A stretch of 64,000 nucleotides of DNA from Polaribacter marinus (GCF_022662535.1 NZ_JAKQYM010000002.1:1-64000); one strand, 5' to 3'. Positions 37,201-46,304 are shown, counted from the stretch's first letter. Translations and numbers: made by a program. Notes: generated from the sequence alone by a model not told the origin.

Positions 37201-37492
37201 CACCACCTTCGTTAGAAATTAATTCAATAGTTGTACCACTTGGAGATGATAATGTGATGTTTAAATCTCCTCTCCAGCTATGTGTAATATCTATCAAAAT
37301 GGTTACTTTAGATATTTCTCCATTATTTGTTATTGTAAACTTTTTATCAATATCGCTATTGTCATTAATAGATGTTATTATTGAATTGGTGTCTGATTCT
37401 GTAGTTTGCCCTTGTATGGCTAGAGAAAAAGAAAAAAATACTACGAAGAAGAATAGGGGGAACTTCAGGGTTTTTATGGTATTGATTTTCAT
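31214..37492 (-). CDS. Giant multidomain type IX-secreted surface protein
   Basis: A 2,092-residue secreted protein starting at [16 protein letters not shown] (signal peptide). An in-frame ATG at 37618 would add 42 non-signal residues and is rejected. Visible parts in order: a proprotein-convertase P-domain (about 35-170); many calcium-type thrombospondin-3 repeats of the form DxDNDGIxD (from about 178 to 1,150); a discoidin-like segment (about 557-675); a PA14 domain (about 855-1,000, EFYDGTPSG to PFSI); a lamin-tail-like region near 1,230; a GNPYPS/GQGFFV module; a CBM6-like segment (about 1,667-1,790); and a type IX sorting domain (about 2,014-2,092, ending KKVLIE). The domains suggest glycan or surface binding. 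It adjoins the glucan locus, but no catalytic domain is seen. Confidence 0.88.
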   Translation of the reverse strand: MKINTIKTLKFPLFFFVVFFSFSLAIQGQTTESDTNSIITSINDNSDIDKKFTITNNGEISKVTILIDITHSWRGDLNITLSSPSGTTIELISNEGGGLDNLNVLFDDNASISITDDVDNHNANVIRIPEEALSAFNGENPVGIWTLNIADQAGGDTGAFNSATLNITNFPTDADNDGVTDSDDLDADNDGILNSDEGCVTTTSNGFTLNSALSVAGDINAGGKLVYEDANGNQVILEAAGKAGSNNEITNNGPFDGTIITNTTTGNIAFEIGSSDVNDQPKLKISAFSATGIPFKVISINFGEIGNMDNSTALDAIAMNIPGKWSNLTSGTNTLGSAQITTNPAGATLIPGNNTTTQAELDSFDFTNFVAQGAVSEVIYNNSDDTIQFGYGATFTPDTPTPSFFLIVDDINVSGGGRNILAELITTSITVKGIICRDTDADGTPDYLDSDSDNDGCSDANEAYSGSIANADVDQNGFYGTGTPTVDNDGKVISAAYSAPHSNYINNAVNTCNALDTDNDGVPNITDLDNDNDGILDFTEKGCITIPAAPVSAIASQNSISDSGNIYSSNNERASLNNESDYLILELNSSYNVPSGTNINIESYVTNLGLFSSIDLIVEQSLDGSTFTNSKTITKSSSEEISTYTLNNVAKYIRITMERNGVSIAGSLYIDYVEVQEFPGPCADEFLDTDGDGLPNYLDLDSDGDGIPDNIEAQSTSGYVAPSGTINGNGVYTNYTSGLTPVNTDGIDNKDYLDTDSDNDGALDREEANLSLSGTSGVNGLDNNYDNGDNYTDVNGSFDNTPFGEFPNNGGGTEVDWRNDHFIFTDNDNDGIPDATDIDDDNDGILDTEELPNCYGKLNYEFYDGTPSGNSVDNIPTTGAAGTGTIDNFEVTDVQNIVTPADNVTYSIRYSGYINIATADTYTFYLNSDDGSKLYIDGIEVVNNDGLHGAGAYITGTSALNAGLHEIKVLFFENIGAHSLKVQYSSSTLYQQNIPFSILSTSSDCNFDNDNDGIPNHLDLDSDNDGIPDNIEAQSTRGYIEPSGNDADNDGLDDAYDTTPNGNADGTGSIGLIPANTNSGDDSIPDYLDLDSDGDGISDIIESGSNLAKLAGMVTGTVGSNGLVDDIESGDTDQGYTDINGEYDNTQTDNFTDSDGDVLTIGDVDYRDTTTDGTPMITQVYQFGDERWIEITNISNTNSIAANSIQIQLYKDKSSTDLDAAPNTIPTVAYTITSALAAGESVLIKNSNNNISIGVAIDVEENDALTDFEGADDIITLSPDNDDNSWANKYDIIEAFADKTSYVRIDETLLPNPTYTESDWVVFVDDALDPYKLKGDGGPERHPHDPLISEITGANADSNTLLGLHRVNLTTRRSSTWLNGYPDRSRYVVIDQNLVDPNVSLSARKLKVNSGKLIRITNEPLIVTNEVILDGDIIVAGTSQFIQTHTNSSKVSGSGRLVIEQNSTVPSKYRYNYMGSPVNTIGQTTYTIENVLKDGTNSVVSYWGAIGVGSFARDITFINGYDGYYNNTGITLADYWIYTYAPSSNGRSNWLHKYKDGAINRGDGFIFKGPGRPQNYAFLGSPNDGEFNTVNDIGPDESYLIGNPYPSALSVKKFIEDNIDFTTGTLYFWEHVGEANVIGGHNYNGYIGGYATRGIATGVSAKAAATGAVDVNIQAETAIITGGTTTTVSEGSTNVDVVKLDDASQSIKFEDITYGVDTLRIRYKSAIDKRIKIKVNSQTRTEVDLPLTTGFEIFKIKMCVEAGTDISFESLDTDEILIDYLKLKDDGDLICAPNIGNTSYTYTEPKEYIPVGQGFFVQGDPIVGGKIEFNNSQREFIREGNQSVFFRSETSSAVQNNSIFDLPVIKIGMDYNGDENGEKYHRQIGISFSDYTSFNYDKGYDSEIYDIGSTDVYWKFPTDDKKYVIAGVQNISDDLEVPLEIIMGYSGDVTLMVDEMKNVSDYVYITDKLTGNSYEITQGKATLTLDSGVYTDRFVLAFKESSALNIEDNVLLKYLNIYADNDNDLIVIYKNEEVTIKNVQLYNILGKKVSLWNIKEQKNSYELKIKNHLPTGIYIVRINSDKGKMIKKVLIE

Positions 37493-38029
37493 TTTTTTTA
37501 ACGATTTATTATCTAAAATAATTTCTTTTTTTATGTTACGAATACAAAATACATTTTCAATGTAATTTTTTGATATACAATTTACTAAACTATGACACAC
37601 TATTATGTAAAAAGTCACTTCTTATCTGTAATTGAGTGCTTTATTTCGGAACAATTTAACGTGAGTTACATCAATTAGTGAATGGCAGTTTTCTCTTATT
37701 AATGATTATAAGTGGCTACATAAAAGTGTAAATACCTAACTTACTAATTGTTTTTGTGCCTTAACTTAGTTGTGAACAAACTGTAATTCTGGCCTAAATT
37801 TTTGTAGTCTCTTAGAGACTTTCCCCATTTTTAGTTGTATCGTTATGTATTGAAGTTTTTTTTCTAAGTGGTGTTTTTGATGTGAAGAAATCTCAAAAAA
37901 AGAATGTAGAAAAAAGATGTTTTTTATACTCAAATTGTTAGTAGGTGTGTGTTTAACTTCCTTAAAATTAAATAACTGAAAAAAAAACATTTTCATAAGT
38001 ATCGTATTTTTTAACAGGGGAATACGCTG
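37493..38029 (-). other. Long predicted 5' leader of the giant surface-protein gene
   Basis: About 530 bases without a convincing gene lie between a strong promoter match (38030-38059) and the giant gene's ATG. A reading frame at 37766-38032 is low in complexity, would start inside the promoter and is not called. A hairpin AGTCTC-TTA-GAGACT sits at 37806-37820. The region could be a regulatory leader or encode a small RNA. Confidence 0.45.
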
Positions 38030-38059
38030 CAAATTTAAGTTTTAATTCGTTATCAACAA
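38030..38059 (-). promoter_or_regulatory. Promoter TTG-N19-TAAATTTG upstream of the giant gene
   Basis: On the minus strand TTG (38059-38057), 19 bases and TAAATTTG (38037-38030) match the full consensus. The start would be near 38025, far ahead of the gene at 37492. Confidence 0.55.
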
Positions 38060-38141
38060 AAAATTATTTTATATATCAACAAAATGATGTTTAAAATAGT
38101 CACATTTTTAAAAAAAAATGTACTCAAAAATGAAAACAAAA

Positions 38142-38172
38142 AAAAGGTAGTAATTTAAAATTACTACCTTTA
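38142..38172 (-). terminator. Terminator ending the sus/amylase operon
   Basis: AAAGGTAGTAATTT pairs with AAATTACTACCTTT; on the minus strand a T run follows. It lies just after the 54-residue gene. Confidence 0.88.
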
Positions 38173-38200
38173 AAATGGAATGTATTTGGTTGTTTAAAAA

Positions 38201-38365
38201 CTAAAAACCTGTACCAGGAGCTTCAGGTGAAGATGCCTGTGCCTTTTGTGGGTTTAAAATCATATAGGTTCCTAAGGCCGTTAAGGCTGCGTATTTACCA
38301 TAATTACCAATTTTTTTTAATGCTTCTTTACGAGTAATATCTGTGTCTTTTATATTTTTTTTCAT
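38201..38365 (-). CDS. 54-residue protein with Tat-like N-terminus, unknown function
   Basis: A short gene (ATG 38365, TAG at 38203-38201) starting 22 bases after the preceding gene's stop. The product opens MKKNIKDTDITRKEALKKIG, then a hydrophobic alanine/leucine/tyrosine stretch, an NPQKAQASSP junction resembling a signal-peptidase site, and a GTGF end. TRKEALKKIG is like a degenerate twin-arginine signal (R-K in place of RR). Codon use and spacing match its neighbours, and a terminator follows at once, so it is very likely real. Similar short proteins ending in proline/glycine-rich tails occur beside Bacteroidetes surface-protein genes, to my recollection. The function is unknown. Confidence 0.75.
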   Translation of the reverse strand: MKKNIKDTDITRKEALKKIGNYGKYAALTALGTYMILNPQKAQASSPEAPGTGF

Positions 38366-38387
38366 GATTTGTGTCGTTTTTTAGTGA

Positions 38388-40586
38388 TTATTCTAAAATA
38401 ATTTTTTTAGTTAAATTTCCTGTTTCAGTTTGCAGTTTTACAATGTAAATTCCTGTTGCTAACTTTGGTAAAGAAATATCTTTTACCCCGTTGGCACTAA
38501 AAGAGTTGTTAACGACTTGTTTTCCTAACACATTAAATAAAGAAACTGTTGCTTTTCCTTGTGGTAAGCCATTTATTCTTATTGTAGAGGTATTTGTTTT
38601 AAAAATACTTACTGTATTTAAAGTATTGTTGTTTACTTTTAAAACACTTGGTGTTGTATGAATATAAAATCTACCAATTCCGTTTAAAGCATTGTTTAAA
38701 GTAATGGTGTAATGGCTATCTGTTTCATCTAAACGTGTAAATGTATTGGTAGCTCTATCTTCTAAAAATACTTTTATATCCGATGGTAAATTAAATGCTT
38801 CTGCAGTAAAGGTAATTTCTTTTCCTGCTGCTGCTTTTACTCCTACAGGAATAATCATTGTTTCTAAATCTGCGTTTGGTAAAGATTGAACCCCTAATTT
38901 TTTACCGGTTCCATTGGAAACGGCTTCAGTATAAATAGCAAAAGAATGAGAAACTCCTCCAAAAATAGAGCTATCATAACCATTATCAAAACCAGTTGTA
39001 GTACCATCAATATAAAAAATATCTGCATTTTTGGTATTAGTTCCATCAGATACAATCAATTGTATTTCAGTTCTTGTATTTGCACTTCTTTGAAAAGTAT
39101 CTGTACCTTGATGAGATTGCATAGCTTCTGTAATACTAAGTGTATTGTTACCATTAGAACTTACAAAAAATCCTTGTCCTGGAGCAATTTGAAAACTAGC
39201 ATTATTGGTAGTGTGATTTACTATATCGTAAGAATTATTGCCTTCATTCCATAACCAAATTGTAGATTCTGTTAAGAAATCATTATCAGTATCATTTATT
39301 TTTAAAACATTGTTTGTACCATTTGCGTTGTTATTAGCTGCAATAAAAGAAGGATAAGGATTACCGACTAAATTGAAACCATTTGTATCAGTAGTAATTG
39401 GAATAGTAACATCATTAATAGGCATAGTTCCAGTAAATGAAATATCATCAGGGTTAGCTAAACTTACAGAGTAACCTTGTCCGTTTGCAAAAGTATCTCC
39501 ACCTGCATAACCATCTTGATAATAATTCCAAGCAGAACCGTCATTAATATATTTAGCAATACCTCTATTATCTGTATTAATTGTACCAGTAGCTAAAGTA
39601 TGAGCTCCCATAAAATCTGTAACAGTTTCACCGGTTACAGGAGATGAAATTAAATACCAATTATTTGTACCTAAACTTCTTTCATAAGTTAAAGTTCCTG
39701 TAAAAGCATCTTGTGCGATTAAAGTTGCTCCAGATTCAATATAACCATAATTAACTGTTGTTGAGTTTAATGCAGTTGGGTAATTGCTTAATCCTGATGG
39801 AATTCTAACGTTTGCAGTTGCTGAGTTTGGCACTGAATTTGAACTCCAGTTTGCTGCTGTTTCCCAATCAGAGCTAGTACTACCATTCCAAACATTAGCG
39901 TAAACGTATTCTGTTGTTGGTTTCCAAAAAATATCTTGATTAGAGTCACCATCCCAATTATCAGCAACATATATAGAATAACCTGAGATATCTGAATTAT
40001 TGATTGTAACAGTTTTTGTAAATGAAGTTGCTGTATTATTTGTTCTTTCTATAGTAACTTCCAATTTAGTTGGAGAAACTAAAGTAAAAGTAAAAACAAA
40101 TTCATTTATTGTACCAGTTTCAGAACCATAAATAGTAGAAGGGTTTACAGTTGCTCCATTTGAAACAATTTCCCAAGGGGTATATGCTCCTCCATTACCA
40201 TTTAAATTTACTTGAACGGCATAATTATTTATTCGATCTTCCCACGTTGCAGTGGCAGTAGGTGAAGATAATAATGAAATTCCTATTTGACCATAAGCTC
40301 GATAAGCAGCAAGTGAAATTTTGAAAGTATCACCAACTTCCATGGTTGTTGCATTACCTGTTGTAGTTCCATCATCTGTAAAGTTTCTCCAAGCTATAGC
40401 TTGTTTAGCATCAAAATTTGCCCACATCCCAAGTTCATCTACACCGTTATCATATTTACCTCCTCCACTTCCAAAATGAGTGTGATAATTAGCTTCTCTT
40501 TGCGGGTAGTTAACTGTAGTTTGTGCAATACTAAGTGTGCTGAAAAGCATTGTAGTTAATAAAGTAACTAAATAATGTTTTTTCAT
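38388..40586 (-). CDS. Type IX-secreted protein of the glucan locus, unknown function
   Basis: The 732-residue protein has a signal peptide (MKKHYLVTLLTTMLFSTLSIAQ). The N-terminal beta-rich region of about 210 residues includes GKYDNGVDELGMWANFDAKQ and WEDRINNYAVQVNLNG, then a WNGSTSSDWETAANWS motif near 233. A GNPYPS ... PGQGFFV module shared with the giant protein follows, and the protein ends in a type IX sorting domain (about 655-732, NVLGKQVV to KKIILE). No catalytic motif is recognised. It lies 14 bases after the secreted amylase gene, so a glucan-binding role at the cell surface is a reasonable guess, no more. Confidence 0.85.
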   Translation of the reverse strand: MKKHYLVTLLTTMLFSTLSIAQTTVNYPQREANYHTHFGSGGGKYDNGVDELGMWANFDAKQAIAWRNFTDDGTTTGNATTMEVGDTFKISLAAYRAYGQIGISLLSSPTATATWEDRINNYAVQVNLNGNGGAYTPWEIVSNGATVNPSTIYGSETGTINEFVFTFTLVSPTKLEVTIERTNNTATSFTKTVTINNSDISGYSIYVADNWDGDSNQDIFWKPTTEYVYANVWNGSTSSDWETAANWSSNSVPNSATANVRIPSGLSNYPTALNSTTVNYGYIESGATLIAQDAFTGTLTYERSLGTNNWYLISSPVTGETVTDFMGAHTLATGTINTDNRGIAKYINDGSAWNYYQDGYAGGDTFANGQGYSVSLANPDDISFTGTMPINDVTIPITTDTNGFNLVGNPYPSFIAANNNANGTNNVLKINDTDNDFLTESTIWLWNEGNNSYDIVNHTTNNASFQIAPGQGFFVSSNGNNTLSITEAMQSHQGTDTFQRSANTRTEIQLIVSDGTNTKNADIFYIDGTTTGFDNGYDSSIFGGVSHSFAIYTEAVSNGTGKKLGVQSLPNADLETMIIPVGVKAAAGKEITFTAEAFNLPSDIKVFLEDRATNTFTRLDETDSHYTITLNNALNGIGRFYIHTTPSVLKVNNNTLNTVSIFKTNTSTIRINGLPQGKATVSLFNVLGKQVVNNSFSANGVKDISLPKLATGIYIVKLQTETGNLTKKIILE

Positions 40587-40600
40587 AATTTTTGTTTTAG

Positions 40601-43387
40601 TTAGTTAATAATTAATTTTTTGGTAATTGTTTTGTTAGAGGCCTCTTTTATTCTTACAAAATACATTCCGGTATTTAAATCTGATACTAAGAACTTGTTG
40701 TTTTTAATGTTTTTTACTGTGTATTTTTTTACTAGTTTTCCTGTAATATCAAAAACATCAACCGCAGTTGCTTCCTTAGAAATTGCAAAATGTGTTGATG
40801 TTGGATTAGGAAATATGTTGGTAATTGTATTGTTTTCTAAAGTAATGTCTTCATTAGAAAGTGTTGCAGGTTGGTTGGCATACACTTTAAATTCTCCTGG
40901 TGCTAATGTAATAGGAGCCGTAGTATCTGTAACCGTTATGCTAGCATTGTTTTCTAATAAATTATACCATGTTCCTGTTTGTTGAAAATAAGGGGCAATA
41001 CTTTGTGTGGTAACACCAAAATTTCCAATAATTACAATGTTTTGTATTTCTGCTGCAGAAGGGTCTGTAAGATGAATTTTGTTTAATCCGTTAGCGTTTC
41101 CTACATCTAAGGTAAAATCTGTTGCTTCAAAAATTTCGTATTTTAATTTTAATGTAATTAATTTAGCCCAAGTGTTGTATAGGTCTTTTCTTGCTTGTAC
41201 ATCAAAATAGTTCCATAAAATAGGTTTGTTACCTGTTCTGCCGTTTTGTTCTATAGAAATGTCATATCCTAATTCTCCAAATTGCCAAATCATTTTAGGT
41301 CCCGGAACGGTAAAGAAAAAGGCAGCAGCAAGTTCTTCTCTATCTAAAGCAGTATCTAAATTTTTAATATTGTAACTTCCATTAGAATTTCCAAAAGTTA
41401 GGTTTTTATACATTAAGCGTTCTTCGTCATGGCTTTCCATATAACTTACGTTTGCTGGTACAGACCAACCTCTGTTTTTGTATGAAATCCAAGAAAAGTC
41501 AGCATCGTTACCAAAACCCATGGTTGCTTGGTTGTAGTTGTTGTTATGATTCCCCCAAACCATAATTCCTTTACCTTCACCTAATCTATAGTTTACCCAC
41601 TGTGTTTCTTCGTTATTTGTACCTAAATGTTCAAAAATAATAAAGAAATTAGGATCTTTTTCCCATTGATAATCAGCATATTCTTTTAAAATATCTACTC
41701 TATCTTGTTGATAAGAATTTGTACAAGTATCGTTATTAGTACAATTTTGGGTAAAACCTTTTGTTAAATCCCATCTAAATCCATCAATTTTATATTCATC
41801 AATCCAATATTGAGAAACTCTTTTTACATAATCTTTTACAGCTTGTTTGCTATGGTTAAAATCGTTGAAAACACTGTAAGAGTGTGTTGCTGTTTGATTA
41901 AAGAATGGGCTGTCTGCACTTGCTTGTCCTTCATAACCACCATTATCTGTGTTATACATTCTGTAATAAGGATTTTGCCCTGTTGCGTGGTTAAAAGCAA
42001 CGTCTATAATTACGGCAATGCCTCTGCTGTGGCACTCGTCTATAAACTGTTTAAAAGCTGTTGTATTACCATAATACTTGTCTAATGCCATATGAAAAGA
42101 AGGATTGTATCCCCAAGATTCATTGCCATCAAATTCCATAACAGGCATAAATTCTATGGCATTTATACCAAGATCTTCAAGGTAATCTAGTCTTGCTTTT
42201 ACAGCATCATAAGTATGAAGTGCATCAAAGTCTCTAATTAAAATTTCATAAACCACTAAATCGGTTTTTTTAGGTTTTTGAAAATTTGTTGTTTGCCAAT
42301 TGTAAGGCGTATCTCCTGTTCTTAATAAAGTTACAGCGTGGTTTGTGAAGCCTGTTGGATAGCTTGGTAAATTTGGATATGTAGTAGTGTTTATATATTG
42401 ATCGTTATATTCTGTTAAAACAACTGTAGAGTATGGATCTGCCACTCTTAATGTACCGTTAATTAAGTATTGGTATGTGTGGTCTGTTTGTGGTGTTAAC
42501 CCAGTAAGTTCAATCCAAAAACGATCTTGTGTACTGTCTTTTTTTAGTAAATAATTATTATCAACGGTCCAGTTATTAAAATCACCAATAACATGAACAA
42601 AATCTTTCATTGGAGCATAAAATACTAAAGTTGCTCTTGTATTGTCTAATACATTAAAGTTAATTCCGTCTTTCATTCCTGTAGGGACAGCAGCTTCTGT
42701 AACGGTTGGTGTAACAATGACGTTAAAAGTTACGCTTTTTGTTTCTCCGTTATTAACGGCTTCTAAAACATAAGTAGTGTTTTCTGTAACGTTAGGAGAG
42801 AAGGAGTAAGACGTAGCACCTGTTTGTTGATTTACAATTGTTCCATTAGCTTTTAAAGTAAAGTCTCCTAGTAATGTAGTAGTTGCTGAAATAGGTAAAA
42901 CATCTCCAGCATTTAAAATAGTTGTTTGGTCTGTAGGTGAATTTAATGTAAGTTGAAAACTCCCCACATTAAAGAAAAAATCTACACAACCATTGTCTTT
43001 CATTTCTTGGGCACCTGTTTCATTTCTAAAAACCATTCCCATTTTAGTAACAGTTGCCGCTTGTGCATCTGTTAAATTGTAGTAGGTTTTAGGAACAAAA
43101 GTAATTTCCCATTTGTTATTAGAAGAGTTAAAGGTCATTTCTCCAACGCCATCATCCGTTCCCCAGTTACCAACAACACTTGTTCCCCATGCATTTGTTT
43201 CATCTCCAACACCAGAGTGCATATACACTTTTGTTGGATTGTTAAATCCATTACAATCTGTTGCAGTACTTGTAGCATCTACACTAATGGTTATAGATTC
43301 TGTTACTTCGAAAGGGGTAGGGGAAATAGTAACTTGACTAAAACCTAAAGAAGTAAAAAGTAAAAAAAGAAGAGTAATTTTTTTCAT
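40601..43387 (-). CDS. Type IX-secreted GH13 alpha-amylase
   Basis: Extracellular alpha-glucan hydrolase of 928 residues. After the signal peptide (MKKITLLFLLFTSLGFSQ) come a starch-binding-like N-terminal domain (about 20-150), an Ig-like segment, a CBM48/E-set domain with VIGDFNNWTVDNNYLL near 270, and the GH13 barrel from about 372. The catalytic residues are the nucleophile Asp in DGFRWDLTKG (about 537), the acid Glu in IIFEHLG (about 585) and the HD pair in ESHDEERL (about 652). The last 75 residues are a type IX sorting domain (NIFPNPTS to KKLIIN). It is separated from the SusE/F gene by a hairpin, so its expression may be partly independent. Confidence 0.92.
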   Translation of the reverse strand: MKKITLLFLLFTSLGFSQVTISPTPFEVTESITISVDATSTATDCNGFNNPTKVYMHSGVGDETNAWGTSVVGNWGTDDGVGEMTFNSSNNKWEITFVPKTYYNLTDAQAATVTKMGMVFRNETGAQEMKDNGCVDFFFNVGSFQLTLNSPTDQTTILNAGDVLPISATTTLLGDFTLKANGTIVNQQTGATSYSFSPNVTENTTYVLEAVNNGETKSVTFNVIVTPTVTEAAVPTGMKDGINFNVLDNTRATLVFYAPMKDFVHVIGDFNNWTVDNNYLLKKDSTQDRFWIELTGLTPQTDHTYQYLINGTLRVADPYSTVVLTEYNDQYINTTTYPNLPSYPTGFTNHAVTLLRTGDTPYNWQTTNFQKPKKTDLVVYEILIRDFDALHTYDAVKARLDYLEDLGINAIEFMPVMEFDGNESWGYNPSFHMALDKYYGNTTAFKQFIDECHSRGIAVIIDVAFNHATGQNPYYRMYNTDNGGYEGQASADSPFFNQTATHSYSVFNDFNHSKQAVKDYVKRVSQYWIDEYKIDGFRWDLTKGFTQNCTNNDTCTNSYQQDRVDILKEYADYQWEKDPNFFIIFEHLGTNNEETQWVNYRLGEGKGIMVWGNHNNNYNQATMGFGNDADFSWISYKNRGWSVPANVSYMESHDEERLMYKNLTFGNSNGSYNIKNLDTALDREELAAAFFFTVPGPKMIWQFGELGYDISIEQNGRTGNKPILWNYFDVQARKDLYNTWAKLITLKLKYEIFEATDFTLDVGNANGLNKIHLTDPSAAEIQNIVIIGNFGVTTQSIAPYFQQTGTWYNLLENNASITVTDTTAPITLAPGEFKVYANQPATLSNEDITLENNTITNIFPNPTSTHFAISKEATAVDVFDITGKLVKKYTVKNIKNNKFLVSDLNTGMYFVRIKEASNKTITKKLIIN

Positions 43388-43404
43388 AAAAGATAAGATT
43401 AAAA

Positions 43405-43434
43405 CAAAGGCTATTTCTAAAAGAATAGCCTTTG
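43405..43434 (-). terminator. Hairpin between SusE/F and amylase genes (partial terminator)
   Basis: CAAAGGCTATT pairs with AATAGCCTTTG, 11 base pairs with an 8-base loop. On the minus strand only TTTT follows, so it may be a leaky terminator or an mRNA-stabilising 3' end for the sus genes. Confidence 0.65.
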
Positions 43435-43452
43435 TATATGAGTAATAAAAAC

Positions 43453-45132
43453 TTAGTTTATTGTATAAGTTGGGTTTGCAGGATCAGAGAAATCTAATAT
43501 GAATGTATAAGTCCCTGCAGTTGCTAAAAGATTGGATCCATTTTCTTCTAAAACGCCATCAGAATCATTGTCTCCATAATTTAGACCCCAATCATTATTA
43601 GCTCTAAATTTATATTCACCATCTATAAGAGTAACATTTTCTAAAATCCAAATATCATCAAAAGGTCTAGACCAATCTCTTTTAAATTGTGCATCTGGAG
43701 TAGCTCCCCAATCGTTATATGCAGCACCAACAAGACCCCAAACATTAGTAATTGGTTCTAAAGAGTATGATAAATCATTCATATCTACAGTTGCAATGTA
43801 TATTCCTGCTGTAACTACAATATTACTTCCATCAAGTTCTAATCTACCATCTGCACCATTATCACCCCAGTTAGTACCCCAATCATTGTTCATTCTGAAT
43901 TTCATTTCTCCATCAATAAGAGTTACAATTCCTCTAAAAACATCTGAATATTGATCATATTCTAACATGAAATCTGGCGTAGCTCCCCAATCATTATATG
44001 CACCTCCAACAATACCAAGAGAAAAAGATTCGATAGTATAATTCATGTTGTTTAAATCTAGTACAATTTTATATGAACCTGCAGAAACAGTCATATTAGC
44101 TCCGTTAGAAGTTAAAGCACCTCCGGTAGAAGAGTCACTACCTAAGTTATTTGCCCAATCATTATTTTCTCTAAATTTAAATTCACCATCAGTTAAGGTA
44201 ACATAGGCTGTCAAAACTCCATCCACATCAGTTTTAAAGAAAGGTAAATCTGGAGTAGCTCCCCAATCATTAGCAGCAGAACCAACAATACCCCAAGTTG
44301 TAGATAAATCTAAAACAGTTAAATATGTTGTAACATTAATTGTTAATGAATCACTAGTTCTTTCTAGAACACTACTTGATGCGCTATCGGTAATAATTGA
44401 TCTAATTCTCAATTCTAAATCACCTGCAGTATCAACTGGAATTCCTGCTTGAATTGCAACAGCATTTAACTGTGCATTTGTAAGCGTTATAGAGTTCATA
44501 TTTGTGACTCTACCCGCTTCAATTGGCGTAGCAAAATTAGTACCAGGAAAAGCTGCTTCTAAAATATATTCTACATCAATACTTAGTGAAGAATCTAATA
44601 TTGGATCTTCCCAACCAACAGTAATTGCTACTGCATCATTATTGTCTAATGATAAAACAAAAGCATCTCCATCTGCAACCCCACTAAAAGTAGGTGCGTT
44701 TACAGGATATGTGGTTACTAATAGTAAAATAGTATTTGTTAATCTGTCACCAGATTTTATTCTCATATAGATAGCAACGTCTCTAAAACTTGTAACCCCT
44801 GCATTTGTAATTGCATTGTTAAAGTTATCTACAGACATAGAAAAACTATTTCTATCTGTTGTTCCTAAGCTTAAAGGAGTTGTAAATTCATTGTCTGTAG
44901 ACATTTCTACAGTATAATCTGCACCTGTAGCTATTTCATCTTTCCAAGTAATTGTAAATGCAGGATTATTAGGTAGTGCAAAATTTAAGAACACACTACT
45001 TATTCCAGGGGTATCTAATACAAATTCTGGATCTGGACTCGTAACTGTTAAGCTTTGTTCTACTTCACATGAACCTAATAATAGGGTTAGAGAAAGAAAT
45101 AAGTAGCTTAATTTTTTTAAATTAATTTTCAT
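43453..45132 (-). CDS. SusE/SusF-type starch-binding outer-membrane lipoprotein
   Basis: Surface lipoprotein of 559 residues with the lipobox LLLGSC. The first half holds SusE-like Ig repeats (VFLNFALPNNPAFTITWKDE and a second copy). The second half has three tandem starch-binding modules (about 285-370, 373-462 and 464-559), each opening with NDWGATPD and containing DGE-KFR-NNDW. The conserved tryptophans are as expected for starch binding. The coding DNA shows three near-identical GTAGCTCCCCAATC segments (minus-strand complement, at 43700, 43979 and 44255). Third lipoprotein of the susCDEF order. Confidence 0.9.
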   Translation of the reverse strand: MKINLKKLSYLFLSLTLLLGSCEVEQSLTVTSPDPEFVLDTPGISSVFLNFALPNNPAFTITWKDEIATGADYTVEMSTDNEFTTPLSLGTTDRNSFSMSVDNFNNAITNAGVTSFRDVAIYMRIKSGDRLTNTILLLVTTYPVNAPTFSGVADGDAFVLSLDNNDAVAITVGWEDPILDSSLSIDVEYILEAAFPGTNFATPIEAGRVTNMNSITLTNAQLNAVAIQAGIPVDTAGDLELRIRSIITDSASSSVLERTSDSLTINVTTYLTVLDLSTTWGIVGSAANDWGATPDLPFFKTDVDGVLTAYVTLTDGEFKFRENNDWANNLGSDSSTGGALTSNGANMTVSAGSYKIVLDLNNMNYTIESFSLGIVGGAYNDWGATPDFMLEYDQYSDVFRGIVTLIDGEMKFRMNNDWGTNWGDNGADGRLELDGSNIVVTAGIYIATVDMNDLSYSLEPITNVWGLVGAAYNDWGATPDAQFKRDWSRPFDDIWILENVTLIDGEYKFRANNDWGLNYGDNDSDGVLEENGSNLLATAGTYTFILDFSDPANPTYTIN

Positions 45133-45154
45133 CTTTTATCTTTTAAAATTAATA

Positions 45155-46285
45155 CTATATGTTTAATGGGATTAAGATATAACGACCTGTTAAATCATTA
45201 AACCAAACATCATAATCATCTTCTACAATTACAGGTATTGCGCCACCTCCGTCAGTAGCTACACCAGAAAAAGAGGTTGTACTACCTAACGACGCACCTG
45301 AGTTTGTTAAAAATGTTACATCTCCAGGAGTTAATCTTACAGCTGTAGCGTACCAGATGTGTCCATCAAAAGCTAAAGCATTCATTGTAATATCTGCAGT
45401 ACTAGATCCTGTTAAAGTTAAGCTAGTAGGACTTGTAATTCCTGTAGCATCAAAAGGTTCTAGAGTATATTTTTTTGATGCAAAATTTATAGTAAAGGTG
45501 TAAAAACCAGATGAGGGAACACCGAATCTTCCCGGATCATCAGATTGAGTTCCTGGGTTTCCTGCAATATCTCCACTAGTACTTGGGTCATCACTACCTT
45601 CAGAGTCCGTAACTCCCCATTGAGGTTGCCATAAACCCTTGGTTTCTAAAACCTTAAATCTTCCTTCGTCATATCCTCCTGCGTTGTTGAAAAAGCCAGT
45701 ATAATAGAAAACATTACTATCACTTTCATCTCTAAATAGGAAAGGGTTATTATTGTTATTGTTCCAACCTGGAGCAACTCCATTTCCCACTAAATAATAA
45801 TCATTAAAGACATAATTAAAGTAAGGATATACATTCACTTGAATTGTATTTGAATTTGAAGCCTCATTATTTAGAGAACCCAAAGAAGCGATTACTCTAA
45901 TGTATAGCGTTGACCATTCAAATGGATTTAAACCAGCATTACCAGCTGCCGCATTTACTTCATTTACAGATAGTGTAATAGAACTTAAACCAGTTACAGT
46001 AGCAGCAGTTACTGGTGCTGTAAAGGCATCATCATTAGAAAACTGTATTGCATAGTTTATAGATGCTTGTTGTCCATAATCTGCTTCAATCCAATTTAAA
46101 GTTACAGCAGGATTTGCCGTATTTACAGCATCCAATTCTAAATCAGTAAAATTTAATTCAGATAAAATAGGTGCTGTGGGTGCTGAAATTGTAAATATTT
46201 CAGAGTTATCATCACAAGAATTGAACATGAGTAAAACCAACCCAATAATTGTAACTGCTGAAAATCTTTTTATATTTTTCATCAT
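45155..46285 (-). CDS. SusE-like outer-membrane lipoprotein
   Basis: The 376-residue protein has a signal peptide with lipobox FNSC and a SusE-type N-terminal Ig domain (ILSELNFTDLELDAVN, AVTLNWIEADYG). Its C-terminal half includes WQPQWGVTDSEGSDD and a closing module ending in FNDLTGRYILIPLNI. It is expected to bind alpha-glucan at the surface with SusD. Double ATG at 46285/46282; an upstream in-frame ATG at 46318 overlaps susD and adds non-signal residues, so it is not used. Confidence 0.87.
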   Translation of the reverse strand: MMKNIKRFSAVTIIGLVLLMFNSCDDNSEIFTISAPTAPILSELNFTDLELDAVNTANPAVTLNWIEADYGQQASINYAIQFSNDDAFTAPVTAATVTGLSSITLSVNEVNAAAGNAGLNPFEWSTLYIRVIASLGSLNNEASNSNTIQVNVYPYFNYVFNDYYLVGNGVAPGWNNNNNNPFLFRDESDSNVFYYTGFFNNAGGYDEGRFKVLETKGLWQPQWGVTDSEGSDDPSTSGDIAGNPGTQSDDPGRFGVPSSGFYTFTINFASKKYTLEPFDATGITSPTSLTLTGSSTADITMNALAFDGHIWYATAVRLTPGDVTFLTNSGASLGSTTSFSGVATDGGGAIPVIVEDDYDVWFNDLTGRYILIPLNI

Positions 46286-46304
46286 TTGTAATTTGTTTTT
46301 AATA

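Noticed and set aside
37766..38032. 88-codon minus-strand reading frame between the giant gene and the 54-residue gene
   Set aside because: Low-complexity Phe/Lys/His-rich product, start codon inside the predicted promoter, no signal or domain and no ribosome-binding context.
38171..38195. TGGAATGTATTTGG as a third copy of the susC/MFS shared element
   Set aside because: Only nine bases match the reverse complement, and it lies after a gene end beside a terminator, not in a promoter.
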